Positions 14,690-51,254 of a DNA stretch of 64,000 nucleotides are shown here, piece by piece. The notes beneath the pieces were generated by a model. It was not told where the DNA came from. It saw nothing but the letters and a program-made list of their open reading frames with translations, and did not search any database. Numbering within the stretch: the first letter of the stretch is position 1; the number at the start of each line of letters is the position of its first letter. The position numbers were made by a program, and so were the translations under genes. The stretch is from Piscicola geometra. Taxonomy: Eukaryota > Annelida > Clitellata > Hirudinida > Piscicolidae. The stretch lies in the NCBI GenBank assembly GCA_943735955.1, contig OX030968.1, positions 2,208,747 to 2,272,746 on the forward strand, in the 5' to 3' direction.

Positions 14690-15075
14690 CTATTCATCCA
14701 TCCATGCATCCATCTATTCATCTATCCATCTATTCATGCATTCATCCATGCATCCATCCATGCATCCATCCATGCACCCATCCATGCATCCATCCATGCA
14801 TCCATCCATGCATCCATCCATTCATCCATCCATGCATCCATTCACGCATCTATCCATGCATCCATCCATGCATCCATCCATGCATCCATCCATGCATCCA
14901 TCCATGCATCCATCCATGCATCCATCCATGCATCCATCCATGCATCCATCCATGCATCCATCCATGCATCCATCCATGCATCCATCCATGCATCCATCCA
15001 TGCATCCATCCATGCATCCATCCATGCATCCATCCATGCACCCATCTATTGATGCATCCCTCCATCCATTCATCC
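14690..15075. repeat. 12-bp CATCCATCCATG minisatellite, facing a GGAT array at 15170-15400
   Basis: About 25 near-perfect 12-bp units. The second array downstream is the complementary strand type (ATGGATGGATGG with GAAGGAGGGTGGATGAATGC units), so the two blocks could pair as an imperfect hairpin. Confidence 0.94.
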
Positions 15076-15964
15076 ATCAATTTTCTCTTCCACATCTCTT
15101 CCAAAAACACACATCCTATGTACTTCTCGACCTTGCATTTATCAAACATCAAATAGTCTGCATGCTTGAATGCATGGATGGATGGATGGATATATGGAAG
15201 GAGGGTGGATGAATGCATGGATGGATGGATGGATATATGGAAGGAGGGTGGATGAATGCATGGATGTATGGATGGATATACTGAAGGAGAGTAGATGAAT
15301 GCATGGATGGATGGATGGATATATGGATGGATACATAGAAGAAGGGTAGATGAATAGATGAATAAATTCAGGATTTATGCATGGATGCATGGGTAGATGA
15401 TTGGGTTTAGGATAGATGAATCGACCCAAAAAGAAGTTATTGGTAACATAATGTATAACATTAATATGCAGTAATAAATGAAATATTTTATTAGCTTTAA
15501 ATTAATGTATGTATGTATGAATGCATATATTTATGCATTGGGAGGGGATGCAAAGTTGAGATAAACTTTTCTGAAGAGTAATGAAACAAAAGGTAGTCCG
15601 ATAAATCAAGCTTTTTAATACTTCGCCTCTGACAAATGACCGCATAATTGGCCAGTGTCGAGATGGAGTGGCTGCATTTAAGGCAGTTATTCAGATTTAT
15701 TAAAAATAAATTCAAAGTTTAAAATATTAAATGACATTTGAGATATTAATAAACATTTAAAATATAAATAAACCTAAAAAATACTAAAAAACATTAGAAA
15801 TATTAATAAATATTAATAAAAATGAGCAAGTATTACTAAACGTTTGAAACATGATTAAGGGGTCAAAAAATAAATAAACATATATGAAAAAGTATTGTAA
15901 ATGTGTAAGACATGATTGAATGCCTGGGAGTAAATGAAAATATGAAAGCAATCACTGGAGTGAT

Positions 15965-16240
15965 GAAGGTGCTGATTAATGGAGGTGTTGTAGTTTGATG
16001 TTGTGGTGTTGTGGTGTAGTGTGTGATAGTGTGGTGGTGTTGTGGTGTAGTGTGTGTGTGATAGTGTGGTGGTGTTGTGGTGTAGTGTGTGTGTGATAGT
16101 GAGGTGGTGTTGTGGTGTAGTGTGTGATAGTGTGGTGGTGTTGTGGTGTAGTGTGTGATAGTGTGGTAGTGTTGTAGTGGAGTGTGTGATAATGTGGTGG
16201 TGTTGTGGTGTAGTGTGTGATAGTGTGGTGGTGTATTGGT
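15965..16240. repeat. Minisatellite of about 30-bp GTGTGATAGTGTGGTGGTGTTGTGGTGTA units
   Basis: About eight units differing in length by GTGT insertions, followed by GAT-rich sequence at 16310-16415. Confidence 0.88.
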
Positions 16241-16559
16241 AGTTTGACGTATTGATGTGGTGATACAGGGGTGGGTGATAGGATCATGGCTGGTGGTGCT
16301 CTAGTGGAATTGTAGTGATAATGGCGATGATGAAAATGGCAATGATGATGGCGATGACGATAATGGCGATGATGATGATGGCGATGATGATGATGGCGAT
16401 GATGACAATGGTGGCAGTTCACAGTAGTCGTTGGACTGGTGCTTGCCAGAGCTGATGAGGTTGGTGGATGGAGGAGGGAGGAGGAAAGAGGGAGGAGGAG
16501 GGAGGAGGGAGGAGGCTGATGCATGGAGGCATGCGTGAATGATGGCCAGCTATCCAGCC

Positions 16560-18390
16560 CAGAGTTGATTGCGTGGATGAAGAAATCATCAATCAAGCAA
16601 AGCTCGACCTCCACCAACCACCAATCATCGCTCAGCATTCCATAACTTCTCTGACTAATCTTGCTTGACCTTTGACCTCTTTTTGACCTATTTTTGAACC
16701 AATCATCTCGTAGTTACTCCCATAAATCAACCAATCACACGCAAGTCTGACGTCACAGAATCAGAGTCACGTGCTATCAAATCCCGCGGGAAATTTGTCG
16801 CTCCGTCGGTTTGAGAGCGAGCATGCAGTTCGTGTTTGTGAGCCTCACTCAGGCGTTCGTTCCTTCTTCCTGCGCCCTTGCACTCCTTCTCCGAGATGCA
16901 AGCCCGTCTCATGCTGCCTTCACTCTGTCCAAACCACTTTCTTGAATGGTTTACTCCCCCCCCTCTTTCATCCTTCTACCCACTCATCCTCCCACCCACT
17001 CATCCTCCCACCCACTCATCCTCCCACCCCCTCATTAATCCGGACTCACAAGATGTTTTACTTTGAAATTTATTTTGATCCGATCAATCGTTCCACGTTA
17101 ACTTACCTCTTAATGACTCCCTCACTCCATCATCCACTCACTAATCCCCCTTTCCATGACTCACCCATTATTCATTCAAACATTCATCATTTTCATTTTT
17201 ATCATCATCAGCATAATCATTAGCATCAGCATAATCATCCTCATCATCATCATTATCATCATCAGCATCATCATCATCCTCATCAGCATCACCATCATCA
17301 TCATCAACATCATCGTCATCATCATTATCATCATTCTCATCATTTTCATCATCATCTTCACTTTCAACACCGTTTTACATTTGACCTCCACCTCCATCAT
17401 TTCCATCATACATTTTTCTTCTCACTTTCCCTTTTTTTCTTCTTCCTTTCGTCTTCATTCGTTTTTTCGTTTCTTTCTCTTCTTTCCATCTCACTCTACT
17501 TTTGATAAACTCGTGAAGCGAAAACTTTTCAGTATTTTGCAATTTTTCATTTTCCAATTTCGAAAAAACAATTTTTTATCAAGCTGCAAAATGAGGCCTT
17601 GAAATGGCGCTGTCTTTCAAAACAAAACAAAGTATGCAGAAGAATAATGGAAAAAACCTTCCCTTTTGCTGTCATTTTCAACATTTACCGCTACACGAAG
17701 TGCCCAGCAAGAGTTAATAAGGCGTAATGAAGACGTATGGACTGATGGAATAATGGAAGTGTGGGTGGTTGGAGTGAGGCAAGTGTTGCAGAGTGTTGTT
17801 GAGTGTTGCAGGAGTTCGTCTGCAACAACAACAACAACAAAATGATCAACAACAACAACTGTTACCGAAACTGCAACAACAAACAATACAACAAACTCCT
17901 TCTCAGATTTAATTTCTTTATGCTGTCGTCATTTCAGCGCCAAACAAATGACCAGCATTAATGCACTCCAGCCACCCATGCATCAGCCACGCTGACCCTG
18001 TGGTCTTTTTGCAGGCCTATACATCTTTGTTCATGTGTTTGTTTGTATGTGTGCTTGTATGTGTGTTTTTATGTGTGTTTGCATGTGTGCTTGTCTGTGT
18101 GTTTGTATGTGTGTTTGTTCAGGCGAGTTAGTATATGTTATTGTATTTCTGAGTTTAATTAAGCTTGTATGTTGGTTTCATGGAGTTATTATGTTTGGTT
18201 GTAGAACACAATAACGAGAAGTCTAAGGTCGTAAAGCCAAACGAGGTCCAATCCTTCTGGATTATGACCTGAAAAAGAAAAAAATAGGAAAAAATAATGA
18301 TGCAAATTTAATTTTGAAAACTAAAAAAATAAGTCGTAAAAGACCTTTTTATGTACATCTCATAAAGAGGTGAAAAAGATAAGTAATGAA
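16560..18390. other. Unique DNA and (CAT)n tract, no gene supported
   Basis: A CpG-richer island at 16.56-16.95 kb and a CAT-type tract at 17175-17360. An AGGTCA direct repeat is noted separately. Any 5' exon of the receptor gene could be here but none was identified. Confidence 0.4.
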
Positions 18391-18398
18391 TGATGTTA

Positions 18399-18515
18399 AA
18401 CCCCGATAAAATAGATTAAATTATATTTATAAGACTAAAACCAGATAAAATAGATTAAATTATATTTATAAGACTAAAACCAGATAAAGTAGATTAAATT
18501 ATATTTATAAACTCA
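18399..18515. repeat. 39-bp tandem repeat, 3 copies
   Basis: Unit CCAGATAAAATAGATTAAAT followed by TATATTTATAAGACTAAAA, three near-identical copies in AT-rich DNA. Confidence 0.9.
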
Positions 18516-18670
18516 AATTTGAAGTTATAAAATAAAGTTGATAGGAATTTAAAAACAAAACTTTGTGTTTTATTCTGAAATACTTTCTCTATTCGACGTG
18601 TCCACAGAGACTCTGGAACATCGAAATGATTTTGTATGAAAATATTAAAATATACAAAACAAAATCTCAG

Positions 18671-36472
<17,802 letters not shown>

Positions 36473-37029
36473 AGGTCAGTAAAAAGGGGTTCTCAATTTA
36501 TACAGCCGTAAATACAGACTATACTTTTTTATTTCAAGCAGTTACTTCAACATAAAACTCATCTTGGTGTCTCGCAAATCGTTGGAATATTCATGAAAGA
36601 TCTTTCCATAAAAATCGATAGATTTTGCATCTAATAATATATTTTTAATATATTTTTATTTATCGGAAAAATCAAGCAAAAATTATTGTTAGAGTTCTAA
36701 GACTTTATCGTTGGCAGTAAAAAACATATAAAATAAATAAATAAAACTTTAGTTTTTTATTGGTGGCTTCACAGAAACACTATATTTTAGAAGGAGATAA
36801 AAAAAGAGATAAAAAAAACAAGTCTACTGAAAAATCAGCCATTTAAAAAAACTCGTACAACAACAAAAAGTATTTTATATTTAACATAATAATATTTTAT
36901 AATGTTTTATTCTATTTATTTCTAAATGTTGAAAAAATTGAATTTTTATATTTTTATATTTTAGTCGCTCAACTTAATTCTTAAAAAGTACACTTGGTAG
37001 TGTATTAAAAACAGGGGCGGCGATCTGCG

Positions 37030-38145
37030 GAAAATCTTGGGGGTTCCTTCCCAGGGTTGGAATAAAAAAACCGGTATCGACCAATACAGTACAAGCGATA
37101 CTATTTAGTATTGTTTGCTGTAGGGCAAACTATTTTTGTATTAACTACTAATATTTTTATCACCAAACATTGAAAAAAAGTTTGATACTCAATAAAAATA
37201 CTTTTCTATTGCCATTATGAGCGATTCGAAGAAAAACAATAGCGATTTTAGTGCCTTTTATTATTTTTCTTTTATATAAATTCAATTACAACTAGCCATC
37301 AACCCATCAAATAAATCTTATAAAATCTTGTTTTGCATTAATTTCTGAGTCAAATAGTTAAAAAAATTACAAATAGATTTACATTTGCCAAAGTTATCAA
37401 CAAATATACATTGGGACATTTTTTTGGCCCACAGTGTATATTTAGATAACATAAAATACCCTTTCTGCCTGTTCTCCTGCCCTCTAACCACAGCTCGTTT
37501 ACTCCAATTTCCAAAAAGACCCCTTCGAATGTCTGACTGACTAGCAAATTCTTCTGCTAACCTTTTTAAATCCAGACTGTCAAGTATATCCTGATGTGTA
37601 TGCATGTTTTTTTGCTTTTGTGCTAAATTTCTGTATTCATTCTGGTCTTTAAACATAGCTAACTGTGAACAAAGGCCAGTTTCATTCAACTCACGATACT
37701 GCTTGCAAATATCATGGTTCACTTCACCAGTTAGCAACATTGTCTCCAGCTGCAAGTATGAACGCAAAACATAGAATCTCGATTGAACCTTTCTGTAAGT
37801 TGCATGATTGCAATGCCTATGACAGCGTAATATGCTGCTCGATAATGTTTCTCTGTTGTTGTTCTACATAAGCTGGGCCCAGCCCACAATACTTTTGTGG
37901 CGGCTTTTGCACCCGAGGTATAATCTTTAATTTTTATGTTACAGTGCTGCTTCAGATTCTGCCTGTCTTTAAGTGAATAAATAAATAATTGCAAAATAGT
38001 TTGGAAAAGTTTAACGTTTTTTTATAGTTTAGTTAACTATTCTCAAAAACAAGTTCATAACTAATAGTTGAACTACTTATTTTTAGTTTTAAAATAATTA
38101 TAGTTTAACTACAAATATTGAGTTAGTTGTCCATCACTGGAAGGA
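37030..38145 (-). mobile_element. Degenerate DNA-transposon remnant, probably hAT-like
   Basis: Two overlapping minus-strand frames join across a frameshift near 37750: KHYRAAYYAVIGIAIMQLTE, then LETMLLTGEVNHDICKQYRE and LAMFKDQNEYRNLAQKQK. The arrangement resembles the middle of hAT/ZMYM1-like transposases (a Y-Y-x-x-I-x-x-I-x-x-L-x-x-R-F segment followed by an L-x-x-L-L segment). Imperfect inverted ends may be TTCCTTCCCAGGGTTGGA at 37044 and the inverse of GTCCATCACTGGAAGGAA near 38145. Family and limits are uncertain. Confidence 0.45.
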
Positions 38146-38218
38146 AGAATATTTGAACTAAATTGAAAAAAACAACAGCAATAACTAATATTAAATAATA
38201 TAACAATAATAAAGTCAA

Positions 38219-38390
38219 GAAAACTTCAAGCACCCTAATCCATCAAAAAAGCAGCATTGCTCACTCTGGCAGTGGCATTCGGTGTGTGCCATGCCTGCCT
38301 CGTCCTTGCGTTCACACTCGTCCAGATCACCATCGTCACATTCACTTTGACACTCTTTAAATCCTTTGCCAGTTGCGATGTTGAGTGCAA
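38219..38390 (-). CDS. Cysteine-rich open segment, possible exon of a small secreted protein
   Basis: On the minus strand the frame reads SAIALNIATGKGFKECQSEC, DDGDLDECERKDEAGMAHTE and CHCQSEQCCFFDGLGCLKFS, then a stop. Eight cysteines (spacing C-3-C-7-C-14-C-1-C-5-CC-7-C) in about 45 residues suggest a disulfide-knit extracellular domain. An in-frame stop lies just upstream and there is no Met, so it could only be a terminal exon; no clear acceptor is seen. The local GC content is higher than in the flanks. Family unknown; a Ly6-like or whey-acidic-like fold is conceivable but not shown. Confidence 0.3.
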
Positions 38391-39007
38391 TCGCCGATTG
38401 AATATGTGAATATAATGTTTATGAAGATGTGGGTGGTAATCATGAAGAAAATAAAGATGATTCTATTGACGATGGTAATGATTATTATGATGAAAATTAT
38501 GGTGATGATGACGATTATTAGAAAAATAGTTTATTACTTTATCAGATTTTTAATAAATTGCATAACTTTTTAAAAGAAACAAAGACCTATATCAATTGTG
38601 AATACCGTAAAGTACCAGATATTTCATACACCCTTAATATTCGTACACTATCATATTTCGAAACAACAATTTTTTAAACCCTGAGTTTGAACCATATACC
38701 TATAGTAATATATAGTAATACCTATACTATATATATATATGGTTTAAACATAAATTTGTAAAACTAGAATGTCTATGGTGGTAGTTATAGCGAAGAAGTA
38801 CAATTCTCGTAACTGAATTTTAATAATATGGTTATATTATTTTTGAACTTTTTAAAAAGTGTAAAAAATTATTTCTAAATTAGATTTTGCTAGCATTCAT
38901 AACAAAATAACGAAACTTTTTTTATAATTTAGACTAATTTACCAAAATTATTCTTTTTCAATTAACTTCAGATTTTTATCATAGAATTTAATTACTTTTT
39001 TCAAAAA

Positions 39008-39215
39008 CTACTGCCAGCGTTTCGACAAGAGTTGTCTTAACTGCAAACCAACACCTGCTTCACGTCGTTCTTCGCTGGGTCTGCCCCTCCAGAAGAATGT
39101 GTAGCCAGAGTCTCTTTCGCAGAGCTCTCCTTCTTCGGCAAACCTGGTCTTGCTCAGGGCTGTGATGTCGATGCCGTATCTGGCGAGTTCTTGACCATTA
39201 TTCATATAACCACAC
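39008..39215 (-). mobile_element. Non-LTR retrotransposon endonuclease fragment
   Basis: The minus strand reads ELARYGIDITALSKTRFAEE, GELCERDSGYTFFWRGRPSE and ERREAGVG. This is the start of the apurinic-like endonuclease of non-LTR elements of the type often annotated as craniofacial development protein 2-like (ALSETR and GYTFFWSG-type motifs). The usual catalytic-region Glu (S-E-T-R) is replaced by Lys (S-K-T-R). The fragment ends abruptly at simple repeats on one side and AT-rich DNA on the other, so it is a relic. Confidence 0.8.
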
Positions 39216-39219
39216 ACAC

Positions 39220-39251
<32 letters not shown>

Positions 39252-39640
39252 TCGTTTGTGTCTGTGTTTGTGTGTATTCGTTTGTGTCTGTGTGTGTGTG
39301 TTTTATTCAATGATTATGATAATGTTGGTGAGGATTGTGATGATGATGATGATGGTGATAATGATGATGATGATGGTGATGATGATGGTGATGATGAGCT
39401 TAATGGCGATGATGAGGATGATGATGATGACATTGACGATAATGATATTGACGATAATGATGATGATGATGATGTAGCGTGCAGCATTTGTACACGCACG
39501 CATACACAGGCACTCTTTGGCTAGCGCTAACTAGCTAGTGGTTAACCTTAGTCTCTCTTCCAGTTTATAAAGGAATCATTCTACTGAATAAACCTTTCTT
39601 TCTCTAACTACATTAAGGGACCCTCAACAAATTTCTAAAT

Positions 39641-39748
39641 ACAGACCACATGTTGGGCGTTAGAAAAATGAAGTCTTTTGCAGCAGACAAGGGTCTCTCA
39701 GACCAGACTGGCCGCAACAACTGCCTTCTCAACAGTGCTGTTCAGGTT
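39641..39748 (+). pseudogene. Orphan exon resembling the N-terminus of USP53/USP54 (ubiquitin-specific protease family)
   Basis: The frame reads MLGVRKMKSFAADKG then LSDQTGRNNCLLNSAVQ, then a GTTCTT donor. USP53 and USP54 start their peptidase domain with a nearly identical K-G-L-x-N-x-x-G-Q-N-x-C-F-L-N-S-A-V/L-Q segment; the Cys is the catalytic nucleophile position. The exon ends at the same Gln where the family continues with V-L-W. No further USP exon is recognisable between here and the ALDH4A1 gene at 42.7 kb; instead a CR1-like retrotransposon fragment follows. It may be a duplicated exon, a broken gene, or the first exon of an altered gene that continues into the coiled-coil exon, whose phase would fit. 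Confidence 0.55.
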
Positions 39749-39834
39749 CTTATATATTTTCAAGAATTTGCAAAAAATATATTTCAAATTTTAACTTGTC
39801 ATTTAATGTCTAGATTTAAATGTAGAGTTATTAA

Positions 39835-40471
39835 GACCTTGGTGCAATTATAGACAAGAATTTGAAATTCGATATTCACATCCAAAAGCAAGTAAATAAA
39901 GCTAACCAACTAATAGGACTAATAAGAAGAACGTTTAAATTTCTTGATATAAAAACATTTAGATTATTATTTAAAGGTATAGTTAGGTCCCATCTAGAAT
40001 ACCTTAGCAGTATATGGAGTCCTTCATTGAAAAATCAAATTGATTGCATAGAAAATGTACAAAGAAGGACCACTAAAATGCTACCTTATCTAAAAGACAA
40101 GACTTATTATGATAGACTTGAAGCTATTAAGTTGCATTAAAACATTGAAATACCGAAGACTTCGAGGGGACATGATCGAAACCTATAAAATACTTAATAA
40201 TAAATATGATAGTAAAATAAGAGAAGATATTTTCACACTTAATACAAGGCAATCAAGAGGAAATTCACTAAAACTATCTAAAAAACAGTGCCAAAAAATA
40301 CAAGAAAAATGTTTATACACAAAGAGTGGTAACAGTTTGGAAAAGCTTGCCTGATGAGATCGTAAAAGCTGAAAATACAGATAAATGTAAAATAAAATTA
40401 GATAAATACTGGGAAAACCATCCCATGATGTACAACTATAAATGCGATTATGACATAATAATAAAAAATTA
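39835..40471 (+). mobile_element. CR1/jockey-type non-LTR retrotransposon fragment (3' end of reverse transcriptase)
   Basis: The frame reads LKFDIHIQKQVNKANQLIGL, IRRTFKFLDIKTFRLLFKGI and VRSHLEYLSSIWSPSLK, then IDCIENVQRRTTKMLPYLKD. This is the conserved region after the reverse transcriptase core in CR1/jockey-like elements: LGV-type segment, K-A-N-x-x-L-G-x-I-R-R, L-E-Y-x-x-x-x-W-S-P and I-E-x-V-Q-R-R. A single-base shift near 40135 moves the frame before TLKYRRLRGDMIETYKILNN. The remaining C-terminal part is broken again near 40320. The endonuclease and most of the reverse transcriptase are absent, so it is a dead 5'-truncated copy. Confidence 0.85.
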
Positions 40472-40805
40472 ATGTATATACATACACATGAGTATATTTT
40501 ATTTATAATTATAATTATTTTATACTTACTTATTCCTTTTATAATGTTTATTCATTTATGATAAATATACAATGTATATGTTTATGTATATGTGTATGTG
40601 CATGTGGGTATATAAATGTTTTTTGTGATGACAAGTTCTCCAAACATAACACTAACCTTTCAATCACCAACCCACTCTTCCACCACACCAGCCACAACCT
40701 ACCACACCACAAACAGCCACAACCTACCACACCACAAACAGCCACAACCTACCACACCACAAACAACCGCTACCACACCATTTTGGAGGCTATTCTTCAT
40801 CACAG

Positions 40806-41419
40806 AGCTTGCGTGACCAATTCGAGGACTTGAGGAGAGAGAATGAGGGAATTAGAGAGAAATTTTGGGAGATAGAGAGGGACCTTCGGGAGTCGAGGAG
40901 GGTGTCCAAAAGCAAGAAGATGGCCGCTGCATTGAGTGAGAGGGTGAAGGAGAAAGAAAGAGAGGTGGAGGAGGAAGTGGATAGAAGGGGCATGGTGGAG
41001 AGAGAGAATGAGAAGTTGAAGAGGAGGGTTGAAATACTGGAGGGGATGGTGAACCGTGTGAAGGAGGATCGAAAGAGAGATGATGAGAAGATGGGAGAGT
41101 ATGAGAAAATGAGGAAGGAGCTTGAAGAGGAGAGAGATGCTGCTGTGAAAGAAGGGGAACGATTGAAGAGTGTGGTGAAGGAGTTTAAAGAAAGGGTGGA
41201 TGAGTTGGAAGGAATGGTGGAAGTGGTGATAAGGGAGAAGGAGGCGGGTGTGGTGAGGTTGCAAGATGTTGAAAAAGAAATGAATAAGAGGATTGAGGAG
41301 GTGGAGGAAGAGAAAAGAGGGGTGGATAAGAGGGTGAAGGAAGTGGAGAAGAGGGTGAGGGAGGTGTTGGAGAAGAGGGTGGAAATACTGGAAGGGATGT
41401 TGAACAAGAGACGCTCAAT
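40806..41419 (+). CDS. Coiled-coil protein exon (partial gene)
   Basis: After the acceptor TTCTTCATCACAG an open frame of about 200 codons begins SLRDQFEDLRRENEGIREKF. It continues with regular heptads rich in Glu, Lys, Arg, Leu and Val (for example ENEKLKRRVEILEGMVNRVK), predicting a long parallel coiled coil. The composition is purine-biased but not a simple repeat, unlike the surrounding DNA. The segment VEILEGM occurs twice, about 125 residues apart, suggesting an internal duplication. The frame remains open into the U1 snRNA-like sequence beginning at 41420 and stops at 41549. A GTAAGT within that sequence (after 41525) could act as donor to an open segment at 41742-41918 that starts in phase and ends in TAA. 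Which end is used cannot be told here. Function unknown. Confidence 0.5.
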
Positions 41420-41581
41420 AAACTTACCTGGCGCAGAAGACAGCGTGGACCACAAGGCGCTTCTTGCAGCACGAGGGCCGCCCTTGCACCGAGGCTGCTT
41501 CACTCCTGCCATTGCCCAAACGTGGGTAAGTCGGGCGCGTCATTTTTGATGGTGACGAACTGCGTTCGCGCTTTTCCTCTT
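41420..41581 (+). ncRNA. U1 snRNA-like sequence (divergent gene or pseudogene)
   Basis: The 5' end AAACTTACCTGGC keeps the part of U1 that pairs with 5' splice sites (ACTTACCTG). Further U1 landmarks follow in order: a loop with TTGCAC, the core of the U1A-binding loop of stem-loop 2; CCTGCCATTGCCCAAACGTG, matching stem-loop 3; CATTTTTGATGG, an Sm-like site; and AACTGCGTTCGCGCTTTTCC, the stem-loop 4 end. Length is about 162 against 164 in human U1. The U1-70K loop of stem-loop 1 is altered (GGACCACAAGG instead of GATCACGAAG), and base 2 is A rather than U. These changes suggest a pseudogene or a variant. It overlaps an open coiled-coil frame, so a U1 copy probably inserted into, or arose next to, that exon. 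Confidence 0.72.
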
Positions 41582-41741
41582 CCTTTGAAATAAAAAAACA
41601 TTTTGTGTATATCCGAATTTCCTGTTTTATCTTGCAATTCATGATTATTCTTTCCAAATCAAATATTCGTCAACAATTGGCTATCCCTAGCCCACATTTC
41701 TTTGTGCCTCTTTGCGTAGCAACGTGAAAAAAACTTTTCAG

Positions 41742-41918
41742 AACATTTATTTATCCGCTACACAAAAACAAGTTTCAAAAAATAATTATCGTCACAACAA
41801 AAATAGTCACAAAGCGATGGAAAGTGCATGTAGGAAAGCACAATACAAGATGGGTCCCAATTTCATCCAGAAAAATGTACAAAGTGGTCAAAGAATCTTT
41901 TCAAACATTAATTTATAA
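41742..41918 (+). CDS. Possible last exon downstream of the coiled-coil exon
   Basis: After AACTTTTCAG an open segment of 58 codons reads NIYLSATQKQVSKNNYRHNK and ends SNINL before TAA. It joins in phase 0 to the GTAAGT donor at 41525. There is no family resemblance, and the donor lies inside a U1-like sequence, so this may be coincidence. Confidence 0.22.
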   Translation, partial: NIYLSATQKQVSKNNYRHNKNSHKAMESACRKAQYKMGPNFIQKNVQSGQRIFSNINL

Positions 41919-42725
41919 ACCCTGGAATTAATTTAAAACAAAATATACTTTTTTCAGCTGATAATTTGGTGGGAATTAATTTTAAGATCGATGTACCTTT
42001 GCAAACAAATATATATAAATATATAATAGATGTGAGACAGCACAAATGGGAATATCAACCAGAATTCGATTTAAAAGTGAAAAGTGAGGCTCATAATGTC
42101 TCGAAGAACAGATCAAGCGTAGATATGCGAGGTAAATAATGTGACGACCTATAAAAACCTGAAATTCAAAAACTAAATTCAACTTCTATTAGGTACTAAC
42201 AGGACCTTATCCTATATACATATATTTGATTGATTGGGTTTTTATAGAAAATCTGCATGCAGCAGATGAAGCTTCTGGGTTGTCTCCACTTAAGTGTTTT
42301 ATAAGACTCACTTGAGCAAGATGTTTGATTCAAGTGTTGTATAAATATTCAGCGATTCTGCTAATTAATTAGGCATGCATTATGCATGCATTCATGATGA
42401 AAAAAAGCATACAAAACTGGATTTCAGAAATGGGCATTACAAATGCATACAAACACGTATACAAACTTAACAAGATGTATAGGATCGTAAATTAGCATAA
42501 AATACCAGTGTTGCAGCACACACGAGTAGTTTTAAGATAACAAAGTTCAATACAAAGTTGTACGAATTTGAAATTGAAAAAAACATGATAACTAACTCTT
42601 TCACCCACCAATCCACCAAATCTCCACGGAAACAACAAATTATTATAATTATTATACTATTATTATTAATATTATTATTATTCTTATATTATTATTATTA
42701 TTATTATTATAATGATTATAATGTA

Positions 42726-50443
<7,718 letters not shown>

Positions 50444-51254
50444 ACCTGGAGGGACTGTCAATGTAGGATTCGAAAGTAAAAGAAACTCTGAACCCTTTAT
50501 AAGAGAAGGAATGGAAGTTGATTGAGAAAGCTAGGTATTTGAACAAAATGTGCTTTTCTTTTTAACAAATATACAAATATATATTGTTGTGAATAAATAA
50601 TTAAATATAAAAATTATAATAGCTTTGATTTTTATTATGGATATTAAAAATCTTCATATATTATTTAATCTATTTAAAAATAACTTTTCATTATAATATT
50701 TTGAACACATAAACAAAGTAATTCTCGTACCTTTAAATTTTAAAGCTCCCTCCTTGCGTCTTTTAGACGTCTCTTAGTCTAGAGACATCCACAATTTATT
50801 TCGGTCATAATTATTTGCATTATTTCTTAAATTTGTCATCTTAAATAGCAACTCAATCGAAAAACTATTTAAAGAAATTTTTTACTTTTCATAATATTTT
50901 TAATCTCAGGCTTTGTTTAATTATTATAATTAATATAATAGCCGATTTTACTGCTTCAAAATCAAACCAAGTTCTCGAAAGTAAGAAGAAATAACCTTTT
51001 TGTTTTTTTATTAACTGTATCATAAATAAGTATTTGATATTGTCCACGTTTAAATAAGTATTTAAAAAAACGATAGATCTGGAATCCAGATTCTGGATCA
51101 TATTAAAAAAACGAGACCTGAATATTATTATGCATAAACTAAATAAATATATTCAAAAATAGAAACATAAAATATCGAATCATAAAAACAAATGCGTTTT
51201 AAATATTTTTCTGATTTTCATAAATAAATTTTTAAAACATATCAGACCATCAAA
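50444..51254. promoter_or_regulatory. Putative bidirectional promoter between ALDH4A1 and the ankyrin gene
   Basis: The 811-bp interval separates the start codons of two head-to-head genes. It is AT-rich, and unlike nearly every other gap in the window it holds no long simple repeat. It must contain both 5' UTRs and both transcription starts unless untranslated exons lie elsewhere. No convincing TATA or CpG island is apparent by eye. Confidence 0.45.

Noticed and set aside
40790..41512. Minus-strand frame of 240 codons rich in Ser/Thr/Leu opposite the coiled-coil exon
   Set aside because: It is the antisense of a purine-rich coding strand; the plus-strand heptad pattern is far more protein-like.
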